In this document: one piece after another, positions 33,366-46,855 of the stretch
Position numbering within the stretch: position 1 is the first letter of the stretch
Layout: every line of letters begins with the position of its first letter
Source: Acidobacteria bacterium RIFCSPLOWO2_12_FULL_66_21
GTDB lineage: Bacteria; Acidobacteriota; Vicinamibacteria; Vicinamibacterales; 2-12-FULL-66-21
DNA: 64,000 nucleotides
Assembly (NCBI GenBank): GCA_001767455.1
Contig: MELC01000030.1
Location: 1 to 64,000 of the forward strand
Reading direction: 5' to 3'
Program-made: the position numbers and the translations under genes
The notes under the pieces: generated by a model
The model's input: the letters and a program-made list of their open reading frames with translations, nothing else
The model's database searches: none
What the model was told of the DNA's origin: nothing

Positions 33366-34610
33366 ATGATCCCGCGGCGCATTTTCCTGAAGAACGGCGG
33401 GCTCGCGCTCCTCAGCCTGGGCTTCGCTCCCGCCTTCCTCGCGCGCACGAGCGCCGCCGCCGGATCCACCGGCACGCGCGTGCTGATCACGATCTTCCAG
33501 CGGGGGGCCGTCGACGGCCTCAACATGATCGTGCCGTTCGGCGAACGTGACTACTACGCCGCGCGGCCGTCGCTTGCGCTTGCGCGGCCGGGTGCCGATC
33601 CCGATGCGGCTGTCGATCTCGACGGGTTCTTCGGTCTGCATCCCCGAATGTCGCCGCTCACACCGCTTTACGACGCGCGCCAGCTGGCCATCGTGCACGC
33701 GTGCGGCTCGCCGGATGGCACGCGCTCGCATTTCGACGCGCAGGACTACATGGAGAGCGCCACGCCCGGCGTGAAGAGCACGCGCGACGGCTGGCTGAAC
33801 CGCTGCCTCCACGCGCGCGAGCACCAGTCGGCGACGCCGTTCCGCGCCGTCGCGCTTGCGCCGCAGCTTCCGCGCGCGCTGCAGGGCATCGAGCCGGCGC
33901 TTGCCATCGGCCAGATCGGGCAGTTCGGCATCCGCGCGGGCCTGGCGTCCGACATGGTCCAGTCCTCGTTCGAAGCGGAATATGCCGAGGCCGCCGCCGG
34001 CGTGCTCAACGCGACGGGCCGCGAGGCGTTCGATGCCGTGAAGATGCTGAAGACCGCCAATCCGCAGCGCTACGCGCCCGAGCACGGCGCCGACTATCCG
34101 CGCTCGCCGTTCGGCGACGCGTTGAAGCAGATCGCGCAGTTGATCAAGGCCGGCGTGGGGCTCGAGATTGCGTTCGCGGAATCCGGCAACTGGGACCATC
34201 ACGTCAACGAGGGTGCCGCCAACGGCATTCTCGCCGGCCGGCTCGACGACCTCGCCCGCGGCATCGCCGCCCTCGCCCTCGATCTCGGCGACCGCATGCA
34301 GGACGTCGTCATCCTGACGATGTCCGAGTTCGGCAGGGCCGTGACGGAGAATGGCAACCGCGGCACCGATCACGGGCACGCCAATGCGATGATGATCCTC
34401 GGTGGAGGCATCCGCGGCGGCAAGGTGTACGGCCGGTGGCCTGGCCTGGCGCCGGAACAGCGCTACGAAGGGCGCGACCTGGCCGTCACGACGGATTTCC
34501 GCAGCGTGTTCTCCGAAGTCGTCCGGAACCACCTGGGCCTCACCGACACGCGGACGGTGTTCCCGGGCTTCACGGCTCCGTCGCCGCTCGGTCTCTTTAC
34601 GCCTGTTTGA
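33366..34610 (+). CDS. DUF1501 protein, Tat-exported
   Basis: 414 residues. The N-terminus MIPRRIFLKNGGLALLSLGF carries a twin-arginine signal (RRIFLK), predicting export of a folded, possibly metal-bound protein. DUF1501 landmarks: LITIFQRGAVDGLNMIVPFGERDYYAARPSLAL, HACGSPDGTRSHFDAQDYME, WDHHVNEG and VVILTMSEFGRAVTENGNRGTDHGHANAMMILGGGIRGGKVYGRWPGL. The family is a distant relative of alkaline-phosphatase/sulfatase folds and always travels with DUF1800. ATG 33366 follows the DUF1800 stop by 5 bp, so the two form one operon. Substrate unknown. Confidence 0.9.
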   Translation: MIPRRIFLKNGGLALLSLGFAPAFLARTSAAAGSTGTRVLITIFQRGAVDGLNMIVPFGERDYYAARPSLALARPGADPDAAVDLDGFFGLHPRMSPLTPLYDARQLAIVHACGSPDGTRSHFDAQDYMESATPGVKSTRDGWLNRCLHAREHQSATPFRAVALAPQLPRALQGIEPALAIGQIGQFGIRAGLASDMVQSSFEAEYAEAAAGVLNATGREAFDAVKMLKTANPQRYAPEHGADYPRSPFGDALKQIAQLIKAGVGLEIAFAESGNWDHHVNEGAANGILAGRLDDLARGIAALALDLGDRMQDVVILTMSEFGRAVTENGNRGTDHGHANAMMILGGGIRGGKVYGRWPGLAPEQRYEGRDLAVTTDFRSVFSEVVRNHLGLTDTRTVFPGFTAPSPLGLFTPV

Positions 34611-34615
34611 TGGTG

Positions 34616-34683
34616 TCGTTGCTCGTCGCTCGTCATCCGTTGCTCGTGCCGAACACAGAACGCCCACGAGCCACGAGCCACGG
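34616..34683. repeat. GCTCGTTGCTCGT / ACGAGCCACGAGCC short repeats
   Basis: TCGTTGCTCGTCGCTCGTCA and TTGCTCGTG are followed about 30 bp later by the opposite-sense ACGAGCCACGAGCC, so the stretch can fold back on itself. The same word family occurs at 13422-13453, around 58984-59040 and at 63618-63660. It occupies the gap between the DUF1501 gene and the PLP enzyme gene; no gene is seen in it. Confidence 0.6.
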
Positions 34684-34743
34684 GGAGCGGCGCTCACACG
34701 CGACAGGAGGCGCCGAGACCCACCACGGTGCTAGACTCTGCCC

Positions 34744-35892
34744 GTGCGGCTGACGGATCTTCCGACTCCCTGCGTCCTCCTCGAGCAATCGCGCGTCGAT
34801 CGCAACATCGATCGCATGCAGAAGGCCGCCGACGCCCGGCGGCTGCGGCTGCGGCCGCATGCGAAGACCCACAAGAGCCCGGCGCTTGCGCGCCGGCAGC
34901 TCGCGCGTGGGGCCGTCGGGATCTGCTGCGCGAAGCTCGGCGAGGCGGAGGTGTTCGCCGAGGCCGGCGTCCGGGACATCCGGCTCCCCTATCCGCTGCA
35001 TCCCGTCAATGCGGCCCGGGTGCTCGCGCTCGTCAACCGGACCCACCTGTCGTTCATCATCGACCATCCCGCGGTTGCGCGCGGATGGTCGGATGCCCTG
35101 CGCGCCGCGACTCGCACGGTCGACGTGCTCGTAAAGGTCGACGTGGGGTTCCACCGGTGCGGTATCGATCCCGATGCAGACGGCGCCGCGGAGTTCGTCG
35201 CGGAGGTGGCGCGTCTGCCCGGGCTCAACTTCCGCGGGCTTCTCAGCCATGCGGGGCACGCCTATGGCGCCATGTCGGACCAGGAGACCGAAGCGATTGC
35301 GGCGAGCGAAGCGCGCATCCTGACGTCGCTGGCGGCGCGCGTGCGCGCGCTCGGCGTTCCGGTCGAGGAGATCAGCGTCGGAGCCACGCCCACCGCGAGA
35401 TTCAGCCTGCGCCAGGAGGGCCTGACCGAGCTGCGGCCGGGCAACTACGTGTACTACGATCGCACGCAGGTCGCGCTGGGGTCCGCGTCGTGGACGGACT
35501 GCGCGCTCACCGTCCTCGCGCGCGTCGTCTCGAAGCCGGCGCCCGATCGGATCATCCTCGATTGCGGCAGCAAGACGCTGACGACGGATCAGGCGCGCGG
35601 GGCGGGCGGCGTCTCCGGCTACGGAGCCGTCATGACCACGCTCGAGGCGACCGATCACGATCCGTCGCTGCTCATCGAGCGGCTGTCGGAAGAGCACGCG
35701 ACCGTGCGGGTCACGCAGACCTCCCCTGCGCGCGGCGGGCGCCAGGGCGGATCGCTGGAGCCGGGAGACCTGGTGCGGGTCGTGCCGAACCATTCGTGCG
35801 TGGTCTCGAACCTGGTGGACGCCGCCTGGCTCGTCGACGGCGAGCAGGTCATCGAGCGGATTGACATTTCGGCACGCGGAAGGATTGCGTAG
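34744..35892 (+). CDS. D-threonine aldolase-like PLP enzyme (D-TA/DSD1 family)
   Basis: 382 residues, start GTG 34744 matching the family N-terminus ([24 protein letters not shown]). The PLP lysine is in [16 protein letters not shown] (first K), within an alanine-racemase-type barrel. Other landmarks are [26 protein letters not shown] and [11 protein letters not shown]; the metal-binding C-terminal part has [23 protein letters not shown] (H and C ligands). Members split D-threonine to glycine and acetaldehyde or dehydrate D-3-hydroxyaspartate or D-serine. Sequence alone does not decide. The next gene, 19 bp on, encodes a microcompartment shell protein, which favours an aldehyde-generating reaction. 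Confidence 0.85.
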   Translation: MRLTDLPTPCVLLEQSRVDRNIDRMQKAADARRLRLRPHAKTHKSPALARRQLARGAVGICCAKLGEAEVFAEAGVRDIRLPYPLHPVNAARVLALVNRTHLSFIIDHPAVARGWSDALRAATRTVDVLVKVDVGFHRCGIDPDADGAAEFVAEVARLPGLNFRGLLSHAGHAYGAMSDQETEAIAASEARILTSLAARVRALGVPVEEISVGATPTARFSLRQEGLTELRPGNYVYYDRTQVALGSASWTDCALTVLARVVSKPAPDRIILDCGSKTLTTDQARGAGGVSGYGAVMTTLEATDHDPSLLIERLSEEHATVRVTQTSPARGGRQGGSLEPGDLVRVVPNHSCVVSNLVDAAWLVDGEQVIERIDISARGRIA

Positions 35893-35911
35893 TAGACTTG
35901 TCGTCGCTCAA

Positions 35912-36199
35912 ATGGCGAAGGAACCTCTAGGCGAAGCGCTCGGACTCGTGGAGACCCGCGGCCTCATCGGCATGATCGAGGCGGCCGACGCGATGCTCAA
36001 GGCCGCCAACGTCGTCTTTGTCGGCTGGCAGAAGGTGGATGCCGGCCTCGTCACCGCCATCGTGCGTGGGGACGTGGCATCGGTCAAGGCAGCGACCGAT
36101 GCGGGCGCGGCCGCGGCGCGCCGCGTTGGCGAGCTCGTCGGCGTGCATGTCATCCCTCGTCCGGCCGACGGCCTCGACCAGGTCTTCCCGATCGGGTAG
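35912..36199 (+). CDS. BMC-H bacterial microcompartment shell protein
   Basis: 95 residues from ATG 35912, the length of hexameric single-domain shell proteins (EutM/PduA/CcmK type). The sequence [81 protein letters not shown] is an almost textbook BMC domain, ending in the family's V-I-P-R-P strand. It lies 19 bp after the D-threonine-aldolase-like gene. No pentamer (BMC-P), trimer (BMC-T), aldehyde dehydrogenase or phosphotransacylase gene is in the window, so this is a solitary or satellite shell gene. A further in-frame start at 35861 would overlap the enzyme gene. Confidence 0.92.
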   Translation: MAKEPLGEALGLVETRGLIGMIEAADAMLKAANVVFVGWQKVDAGLVTAIVRGDVASVKAATDAGAAAARRVGELVGVHVIPRPADGLDQVFPIG

Positions 36200-36211
36200 G
36201 CGCGGCAGCGG

Positions 36212-36676
36212 TCAACGCTTCTTTCGTTTCCCTCGCGTGCGTGTTTTCGCGGTGATTTCCCGCAGTGGCAGGTCGCTTCCCACGACCAGCAGCGGCTGAT
36301 CGGGCGAGCGCAGCACGTTGATCAGATCCCCTGACCCGGTCCGCGCGAAGATCTCGTGGCCGTCGGTCAGCAGCGTCATTGTCCCCGCCCCGCCGATCAC
36401 ATCGAACAACCGGACGCCAAAGCGCGTGCGCAGCGTCTCGAGCAGCAGGCGGATGCGTCCGACCGAGAGTCCCTGCCTGCGCAAATCCGCCAGGACCATC
36501 AACTCGAGCAGGTCGACGGGTGTGTAGCGGCGCTCGGTGAAGCCGCCGGCCGCGGTCCGTTTCGAGGCGACCGCTGACGCAAACAGGCGGCGCGCGTCCC
36601 ACCATTGGAGCTGCCGCGCACTCAGGCCGGTGAGCGCCGCCACTTCGCGCGCGCTGTAGGTGTTCTTGAGCTGCAT
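36212..36676 (-). CDS. MerR-family transcriptional regulator
   Basis: 154 residues. The N-terminal MerR helix-turn-helix and wing are NTYSAREVAALTGLSARQLQWWDARRLFASAVASKRTAAGGFTERRYTPVDLLELMVLADLRRQGLSVGRIRLLLETLR. The remainder (DVIGGAGTMTLLTDGHEIFARTGSGDLINVLRSPDQPLLVVGSDLPLREI) has no cysteine metal site, so it probably senses an organic ligand or a protein. It converges on the shell-protein gene (12-bp gap) and lies 21 bp after the PCD gene on the same strand, which may be one transcript. Its target is unknown. Confidence 0.85.
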   Translation of the reverse strand: MQLKNTYSAREVAALTGLSARQLQWWDARRLFASAVASKRTAAGGFTERRYTPVDLLELMVLADLRRQGLSVGRIRLLLETLRTRFGVRLFDVIGGAGTMTLLTDGHEIFARTGSGDLINVLRSPDQPLLVVGSDLPLREITAKTRTRGKRKKR

Positions 36677-36697
36677 GGATGCGGCCGGGCCGCTGCC

Positions 36698-36997
36698 CTA
36701 TTCTCCTCCGAGTCTCTGTGCGATCCGGCTGGCTTCCGTCGCGCCGTCGAAGTCCTGTGTCGTCAGGCCGCCTGCGCTGTGCGTTGTATAGGTGAGCGTC
36801 ACGCGTTTGTAGTTCACGAGGATGTCCGGGTGATGGTCGGCCGCTTCCGCCACGAAGCCGAGGCGGACGATGAAGGCGACGGCTTCGGGGAAGCCGGCGA
36901 AGGTGAACTGGCGCCGGATGGCGGAGCCCTCGGCGAGCGCCCACCCTGGCAGTTTCTGCAACAACTGACGAGCCTGGGGTTCGGAGATTTCTGCCAT
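36698..36997 (-). CDS. phhB: 4a-hydroxytetrahydrobiopterin dehydratase (PCD)
   Basis: 99 residues, the usual PCD length. The catalytic block EAADHHPDILVNYKRVTLTYTTHSAGGLTTQDFDGA carries the family's H-H-P and second histidine. The N-terminal helix and LPGWALAEGSAIRRQFTFAGFPEAVAFIVRLGFVAE are also typical. The enzyme dehydrates 4a-hydroxypterin to recycle the cofactor of aromatic amino-acid hydroxylases, and related proteins act as pterin or transcription-factor cofactors. No hydroxylase (phhA) gene is in the window. Cytoplasmic. Confidence 0.92.
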   Translation of the reverse strand: MAEISEPQARQLLQKLPGWALAEGSAIRRQFTFAGFPEAVAFIVRLGFVAEAADHHPDILVNYKRVTLTYTTHSAGGLTTQDFDGATEASRIAQRLGGE

Positions 36998-37042
36998 GCC
37001 TCAGGATACTGAAAAAGGGGAACCCCCGAGCTCAGACTCGCG

Positions 37043-37074
37043 TCTAACGGCGTTAGACCACTGAACGGTGTTCA
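37043..37074. promoter_or_regulatory. Tandem palindromic operators for the TetR regulator
   Basis: Two perfect palindromes in tandem: TCTAACGGCGTTAGA (37043-37057) and TGAACGGTGTTCA (37062-37074). Both share an AACGGYGTT core, and their centres are 18 bp apart, close to two helical turns. They lie 24 bp before the GTG of the TetR gene, which heads the efflux operon, so autoregulation of the whole operon is the obvious model. Confidence 0.75.
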
Positions 37075-37098
37075 ATTCCGCACAGTCTTGGGGGAACC

Positions 37099-37737
37099 GT
37101 GGGTGTCAAGGAGCGGCAGGAACGGGAAAAAGAGGCGGTCGGGCGGGCGATTCTCGATGCCGCCAGAGACCTCTTCGTCGCGGAAGGTTACCAGCACGTG
37201 TCGATCCGCAAGATCGCCGAGCGCATCGAATACAGCCCCGCCGCCATCTACAGCTATTTTCCGAGCAAGGACGACATCTTCTATGCACTGGCGGAAGAGG
37301 GCTTCCGGATGCTGTCGGACCGCGTCCGGATTGCGCCGGGCCCCGACGCCCTGGAGGACGTCCGGCGCGTCTGCTGGTCCTTCTATGAATTCTCGAAGGA
37401 GCATGCCGAGCACTACGCGTTGATGTTCCTCGATCGTTCGGTTCCCCGCATCAGCCGCGACTGGGGGCGGTTCGGGTTCGTCCACGAAATGCAGCAGGAC
37501 GCGGCGCTGTTGATCCAGCGCGCGATCGACGAGGGGTTCTTTCCTCCCCGGACCGACGCACGCGCGGCGCTGCTCGTCCTGGTCGCGGCGGTGCACGGCG
37601 CGGCCGCGATGTGCCTGTGCGACCGCATGGCGCCCGGCGAGGACCCGAACGCGCTCGCGCGCGACACGCTCGAGGCGACGATCGCAGGGCTGCGCTCGGG
37701 AATCACGCAGACATTTCGTCCTGATACTACGCATTGA
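37099..37737 (+). CDS. TetR-family repressor of the efflux operon
   Basis: 212 residues, start GTG 37099 behind TTGGGGGA. The DNA-binding domain is REKEAVGRAILDAARDLFVAEGYQHVSIRKIAERIEYSPAAIYSYFPSKDDIFYALAEEGFRML, a standard TetR helix-turn-helix with the recognition helix at IEYSPAAIYSYF. The C-terminal ligand domain is alpha-helical and variable. It precedes the adaptor gene by 9 bp, giving the order regulator-adaptor-pump. It should repress its own operon through the two palindromes upstream and be released by a drug or bile/lipid-like effluxed compound; the inducer is unknown. Confidence 0.9.
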   Translation: MGVKERQEREKEAVGRAILDAARDLFVAEGYQHVSIRKIAERIEYSPAAIYSYFPSKDDIFYALAEEGFRMLSDRVRIAPGPDALEDVRRVCWSFYEFSKEHAEHYALMFLDRSVPRISRDWGRFGFVHEMQQDAALLIQRAIDEGFFPPRTDARAALLVLVAAVHGAAAMCLCDRMAPGEDPNALARDTLEATIAGLRSGITQTFRPDTTH

Positions 37738-37746
37738 GGTCACATC

Positions 37747-38955
37747 ATGAAGGCTCATTGGAACATTCTTCAGAAGACCGCTGCGCTCGGCGCCGCGATC
37801 GCCGTGTCGGCGGCCGCGGCCGGCTGTAGATCCGCCAGCGGCGCCACGGCCGAGCCGACGAAGCCGGAGCGGCTGTCGATTGCCGCTGTCGTCGCCGAGA
37901 GCCGTCCGATCTCGCGGTACCTGCGCGTGACCGGATCGCTCCTCGCTGACGAGCAGGCGGAGGTCAGCGCGGAAACCTCCGGCCGCGTGGTCGCCACGCC
38001 TGTCGAGCGGGGCACGCGCGTCGCCGCCGGCGCGTTGCTCGTGCGCGTCTCCGCCTCGGAGACCTCGGCGCAGCTCCAGGAAGCGGACGCGAACGCCGCG
38101 CAAATCGAGGCGCGGCTCGGGCTCGCGCCGGGACAGGCGTTCGATCCACGCCGCGTGCCCGACGTGATGAACGCGAAAGCGTCGCTCGAATGGGCGGAGG
38201 CGGAGTTCGGGCGGATTGGCTCGCTGCTCGAGCAGAAGGTCGTCTCGCAGAGCGAATACGATCAGCGGCGGGCGCAGGTGGAGGCGGCCCGCCAGCAGTA
38301 CCAGATGGCGCAGAATGTCGCCGTCCAGTCGTACCGGTCGCTCGAGGCGGCCCGCGCGCGCGTCGCGCTCGCACGCAAGTCGGCGGGCGACACCGAAATC
38401 CGCGCGCCGTTCGCGGGGATCGTCTCCGAGCGGCTGGTCAGCATCGGGGACTACGTGACGCGCGGGACCCGCGTGGCGACGGTCGTGCGTGTCGATCCGA
38501 TCCGCGTCGAGCTGACGGTGCCGGAACAGTCCGTGTCGCTCGTCAGGGTCGGCCAGCCGGTGCGGCTGACCGTCGACGCCTATCCGGGTCAGGAGTTCTC
38601 CGCACGGGTGCGCTTCGTGTCGCCCTCGGTGCGGGCGGACCAGCGCGCCCTCACCGTCGAGGCGATTGCGCCCAACGCTGACGGCCGTCTCAAGCCCGGG
38701 CTCTTCGCGACCGCGTCGATCGAGCAGCCGACCCCCGCGCCGGCGCTGCTCGTGCCGGCGACCGCCCTCGAGACCGTCTCGGGCACGAACCACATCTTCG
38801 TCGTCAAGGGCGACAAGGTCGAGGATCGCGTGGTGACGACGGGGGAGCGCGTCGGGACCGGCGTCGAGATCACCAGCGGCCTCTCCCGTGGTGATGTCGT
38901 GGCGTCGGATCCGAAGGGCCGGCTCGCCGACGGCACGCTCGTTCGCGCGCGCTGA
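37747..38955 (+). CDS. RND efflux periplasmic adaptor (membrane fusion protein), lipoprotein
   Basis: 402 residues. The N-terminus ends in a lipobox (SAAAAGC, Cys27), so the protein is tethered to a membrane by lipid. Order: barrel-sandwich strand (ISRYLRVTGSLLADEQAEVSAETSGRVVATPVERGTRVAAGALLVRVSASET), coiled-coil hairpin (about 110-215, SLLEQKVVSQSEYDQRRAQVEAARQQYQMAQ), second lipoyl half (ALARKSAGDTEIRAPFAGIVSERLVSIGDYVTRGTRVATVVR), beta-barrel and membrane-proximal domain. It links the inner-membrane pump to the outer-membrane channel. In this operon pump and channel are fused into one following gene. Confidence 0.92.
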   Translation: MKAHWNILQKTAALGAAIAVSAAAAGCRSASGATAEPTKPERLSIAAVVAESRPISRYLRVTGSLLADEQAEVSAETSGRVVATPVERGTRVAAGALLVRVSASETSAQLQEADANAAQIEARLGLAPGQAFDPRRVPDVMNAKASLEWAEAEFGRIGSLLEQKVVSQSEYDQRRAQVEAARQQYQMAQNVAVQSYRSLEAARARVALARKSAGDTEIRAPFAGIVSERLVSIGDYVTRGTRVATVVRVDPIRVELTVPEQSVSLVRVGQPVRLTVDAYPGQEFSARVRFVSPSVRADQRALTVEAIAPNADGRLKPGLFATASIEQPTPAPALLVPATALETVSGTNHIFVVKGDKVEDRVVTTGERVGTGVEITSGLSRGDVVASDPKGRLADGTLVRAR

Positions 38956-38988
38956 CCGTGATGTCTCTTTCTCGTGGATGCACCGATC

Positions 38989-43650
<4,662 letters not shown>

Positions 43651-43653
<3 letters not shown>

Positions 43654-43699
43654 GGGATTGGGGCCAGGCCCCGTAAGGAGCCTGGCCCCAATCCCCTTA
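43651..43699. terminator. Stop-to-stop palindrome, bidirectional terminator
   Basis: TAAGGGATTGGGGCCAGGC (43651-43669) pairs with GCCTGGCCCCAATCCCCTTA (43680-43699) with one bulge. The arms begin with the TAA stop of the efflux gene on the plus strand and the TAA stop of the M14 gene on the minus strand, so the whole 43-bp gap is one hairpin shared by the two converging genes. Confidence 0.8.
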
Positions 43700-46660
43700 C
43701 TGCGTGCCGCGGGCGGGGGGACGGCCGGCGTCGAGATCGTTCCAGTTCAGGATGGCGTTGAAGCCAAGGAAGAACGTCCCCTGCGTCTGCCACCGCCAGA
43801 ACGGACGAATCGCAAACATGACGACATGTCCCTCGCCGAGCGGCGTGTCGACAACCTGCGCCCGACCGGCCAGCGCTTCGCCGCCCGCCAATGTCCCTGA
43901 CAGCAACATGTCGTTGGCCGTCGCCGGAAACCGCAGGACGACACGCGGGCGGGGACCTGGGGCAGAGGCCGCGCCAACCCCGCCTCCTCGGCCTCCACGG
44001 CCGCCGCCGGCCGCCTGCCCTGCATCTCCCATCGGACGCTGCGCCGGCGCGGGACCCGGATACCCATCCCACGTCCACGGTGACAAACGCAGCGGCGCGG
44101 CCATCGGCGTCGTGTTCTGCCCCACCCCGGGAATCGGCGCCGCTCCACCGCGACCGCCGCCAACCTCGCCACCCGCGACCGTTCCCGCGTTCAACACGGG
44201 ATCCTGATTGAAGTACACCGGCAGGTTGACCCCGTCATAGCCATACGCGATCGGGCTTGTCTTGTCGGCAAACACGCCGCGCAGAATGGATCCGCGCACG
44301 AACAACCCCGACGGACTTTCGACGTTCACTCCGGACGTGATTCTGTAGTCAGGAAAAATCGTGGCAGTGGATCCTTCCGTGATGAGCGTGCCGCCCTGCT
44401 GCACGAACTTCACCAGCTCCATCAGCCCGTCCCACCCCATCCCGCCGCGGATGTCCTCGCTCTGATCCTGCGCGCCGAGATTCGGCGTCTCGGCCGTCTT
44501 CTTGTACGGCAGCGGCAGCGTGCCCGTTGTCGCGATCCCGTTCACCTGGGCCTGTGCAGTGCCGCCGACGTGCGGAAACACGATGACGTCGTACTTCTGA
44601 CGCAGGTTCCCCTCACGCAGCTTCTGATCCGCGAAATAGGTGTACGGCACGCCGTACGTGTCGAGCGCCGCGCGCACCCACCCCTCATCCTGCGTGCGCT
44701 GCCATGTGTGCACGTAACCAATCCTCGGCACATCGAGATCGTGCGTCCTGACCTGCGGCATCGCCGCCACAGCCCAGGCCGACAGGCCCAGCTCCTTCAA
44801 GCTCGCGTCGAGCGCGGCGCGATCGCCGGCCGGAATGATGAACGCACCGGCGCGGAACGTCCGTCCCGCCGCCTCGAAGTCGGCCTCGGCCGCCTGCATC
44901 TTCACCGACCCATTCTTGAAACGAAACGACATGAGGTTGTTGTCTGTCGTGTGCGCGACGATGATGATGGAGCCCGTTCCGTCGATTCCCCCGGGCGCCT
45001 TTGCATCGGAGGTCACCGGTGCCGATGGCTGCTCCAGAATGCTCCTGTCGGTCACCGGCCTCACGACGACATTGCGCATCAACTGGAACGTCCATCCCGT
45101 GTCGTCGTACGGCCGCGGGTTGGCCGGCGAGTAGTTCTGGATCTCGAAGTACATGTCCGCCAGCGTCCGATACGGCTGATCGCCGCGGATGATGTAATCT
45201 CCCGCCTGCACATCGACACCACCCGCCTTGAACGCCGTGGATGCGCGATGGACTTCGAGACCCTGCCGCCGCAGCTCGTTGACGGCGTCGGCCGCGTCCT
45301 GCGTTCGGTACTGGCCTGCGGGGATCACCCACCCATAGGTTGGTCCTGTCTTGCCTTTGTCGACCGCCCGTCTGTTCTTCAGCCAGTAGTTCTCCAGATA
45401 CAGATCGCGGTTCCTTGCGACATGACTCAGCGAAAACAGGATCGCCGACTCCTGGATGTTGGTGTTGTTGCGCGGGCCCCACTGGATGGACGCGAGCGGC
45501 GGGTTCGGCCGGAACCACTCCCGGCTCGTCGTCGTCGCGCCCGGCCGCACTTCGTACGGATCGGGCCCGTAGCTCTGGACCTCATAGAACCGCCCGACCG
45601 CGTTGTGCGAATGCGCGATGAAGAACAGGTAGTTGGGCACCCAACCGTCGTAGAAGCCGTACGTCCATACGCCGGGCACGCCGCGCTTGGTCATCTCCAG
45701 GACGTCGTTCTTCGCCAGCATCCACCATTCGTCAATCGTGATCGGATCGAGCGCCTCGTTGTACGGACCGGTCCCCGTCGACGCATAGAGATACGTCTGC
45801 GCCTCGTGGAGGTCGTGCAGGATGGTCGGAGTCCACTGCAGCAAGGTCTTCGTGACGTTCCGCGTGAGCTTGAGGAACTGACCCATGCCGTCGCGGTTGT
45901 TGTCGTGCGCCACGTACTTGCCCCAGTACATCAACGGCAACCGCGACTCGTTGGCGGGCCGCTTCTTGTTGAAGTAGTACGTATCGACCTGCTTCTCGCG
46001 CCCGTCCACTTCGATCACCGGCGTGATGAACGTGATCACGTTGTTGCGAATGTTCTGGATGAACGGCGTCTCTTCGACAGCGAGACGATAGGGAAGCTCG
46101 ATCAGCATTTCCGGGCCGCCGGTTTCGCCCGAGTGCATGCCGCTCGTGATCCAGTAGATCGGCTTCGCCGTCCTGATGAGCTGCCGCGCCTGCGCCTCTG
46201 TTGTCTTCCGTGGGTCCGTGAGGGACGCCAGCATCCCACGGTATTTCTCCAACTGCTTCAGCGTGGTTTCATCCGCGACCGCCAGGACCACCATGTCGCG
46301 TCCTTCCTCGGACTGCCCGATCTTCCACACCGCGACGCGGTCGGACGCCTTGTCGAGCGCCTCGTAGTACCGATAGATGTCCCTGGCATAGGTCAACTCA
46401 CCAGGCGTGCCGGGGATGCGCCCGAGAAACTTCAGCGGGGACGGGACAGTGTCCGATGCGGGCATGTGGTCGACGAGCTCCGTCGTGATCCGCGCGTCAG
46501 AGAGGTATTCCTTGATCTTCGCGGTATACGCCTCGTCGATCTTCTGTTTCGGCGGCTGTGGACGAGATTGCGCCGAGGACCGCATTTCCGCGGCGGCGAC
46601 CACGGTCAGCGTGATGGCGAGCGCGGAGCGGAACAAGGGACGTCGCAGCGAGCGGCTCAT
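43697..46660 (-). CDS. Large secreted M14-family metallopeptidase
   Basis: 987 residues from ATG 46660, where the signal peptide begins (LRRPLFRSALAITLTVVAAAE). The M14 zinc motif is H176-S-G-E179 (YWITSGMHSGETGGPEMLIELPYRL), followed by NNVITFITPVIEVDGREKQVDTYYFNKKRP and the third-ligand region TILHDLHEAQTYLYAS. The last 600 residues include a GATase-like region (YDVIVFPHVGGTAQAQVNGI, GGTLITEGSTATIF), seen in other large acidobacterial M14 proteins. A Gly/Arg-rich stretch (AAGGGRGGRGGGVGAAS) near the end is low complexity. It acts outside the cytoplasm on peptides; specificity unknown. It converges on the efflux gene. Confidence 0.88.
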   Translation of the reverse strand: MSRSLRRPLFRSALAITLTVVAAAEMRSSAQSRPQPPKQKIDEAYTAKIKEYLSDARITTELVDHMPASDTVPSPLKFLGRIPGTPGELTYARDIYRYYEALDKASDRVAVWKIGQSEEGRDMVVLAVADETTLKQLEKYRGMLASLTDPRKTTEAQARQLIRTAKPIYWITSGMHSGETGGPEMLIELPYRLAVEETPFIQNIRNNVITFITPVIEVDGREKQVDTYYFNKKRPANESRLPLMYWGKYVAHDNNRDGMGQFLKLTRNVTKTLLQWTPTILHDLHEAQTYLYASTGTGPYNEALDPITIDEWWMLAKNDVLEMTKRGVPGVWTYGFYDGWVPNYLFFIAHSHNAVGRFYEVQSYGPDPYEVRPGATTTSREWFRPNPPLASIQWGPRNNTNIQESAILFSLSHVARNRDLYLENYWLKNRRAVDKGKTGPTYGWVIPAGQYRTQDAADAVNELRRQGLEVHRASTAFKAGGVDVQAGDYIIRGDQPYRTLADMYFEIQNYSPANPRPYDDTGWTFQLMRNVVVRPVTDRSILEQPSAPVTSDAKAPGGIDGTGSIIIVAHTTDNNLMSFRFKNGSVKMQAAEADFEAAGRTFRAGAFIIPAGDRAALDASLKELGLSAWAVAAMPQVRTHDLDVPRIGYVHTWQRTQDEGWVRAALDTYGVPYTYFADQKLREGNLRQKYDVIVFPHVGGTAQAQVNGIATTGTLPLPYKKTAETPNLGAQDQSEDIRGGMGWDGLMELVKFVQQGGTLITEGSTATIFPDYRITSGVNVESPSGLFVRGSILRGVFADKTSPIAYGYDGVNLPVYFNQDPVLNAGTVAGGEVGGGRGGAAPIPGVGQNTTPMAAPLRLSPWTWDGYPGPAPAQRPMGDAGQAAGGGRGGRGGGVGAASAPGPRPRVVLRFPATANDMLLSGTLAGGEALAGRAQVVDTPLGEGHVVMFAIRPFWRWQTQGTFFLGFNAILNWNDLDAGRPPARGTQ

Positions 46661-46855
46661 ACATCCTCCTGAAGCTGTGGCGAGACGTCGCGTTATAACA
46701 CATCTACAGAAGATCCGTCCGAGCGAACTGCTCATCGGAGCGGCCGCGTTGCTGCCAGCGGCGCTGAAGGTCGGAAAGGACATCCGAGACAAGGTCGCGG
46801 ACGACTCGAGAAGCGCTGCCTGAGCAAGCGCCCTGCGGTCCGCCGCCGGATCCGT

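Noticed and set aside
43697-46660. Glycosidase or amidotransferase identity for the large M14 protein because of its GATase-like stretch
   Set aside because: The zinc motif HSGE and the downstream conserved blocks fit M14 peptidases; the C-terminal region is an accessory domain.
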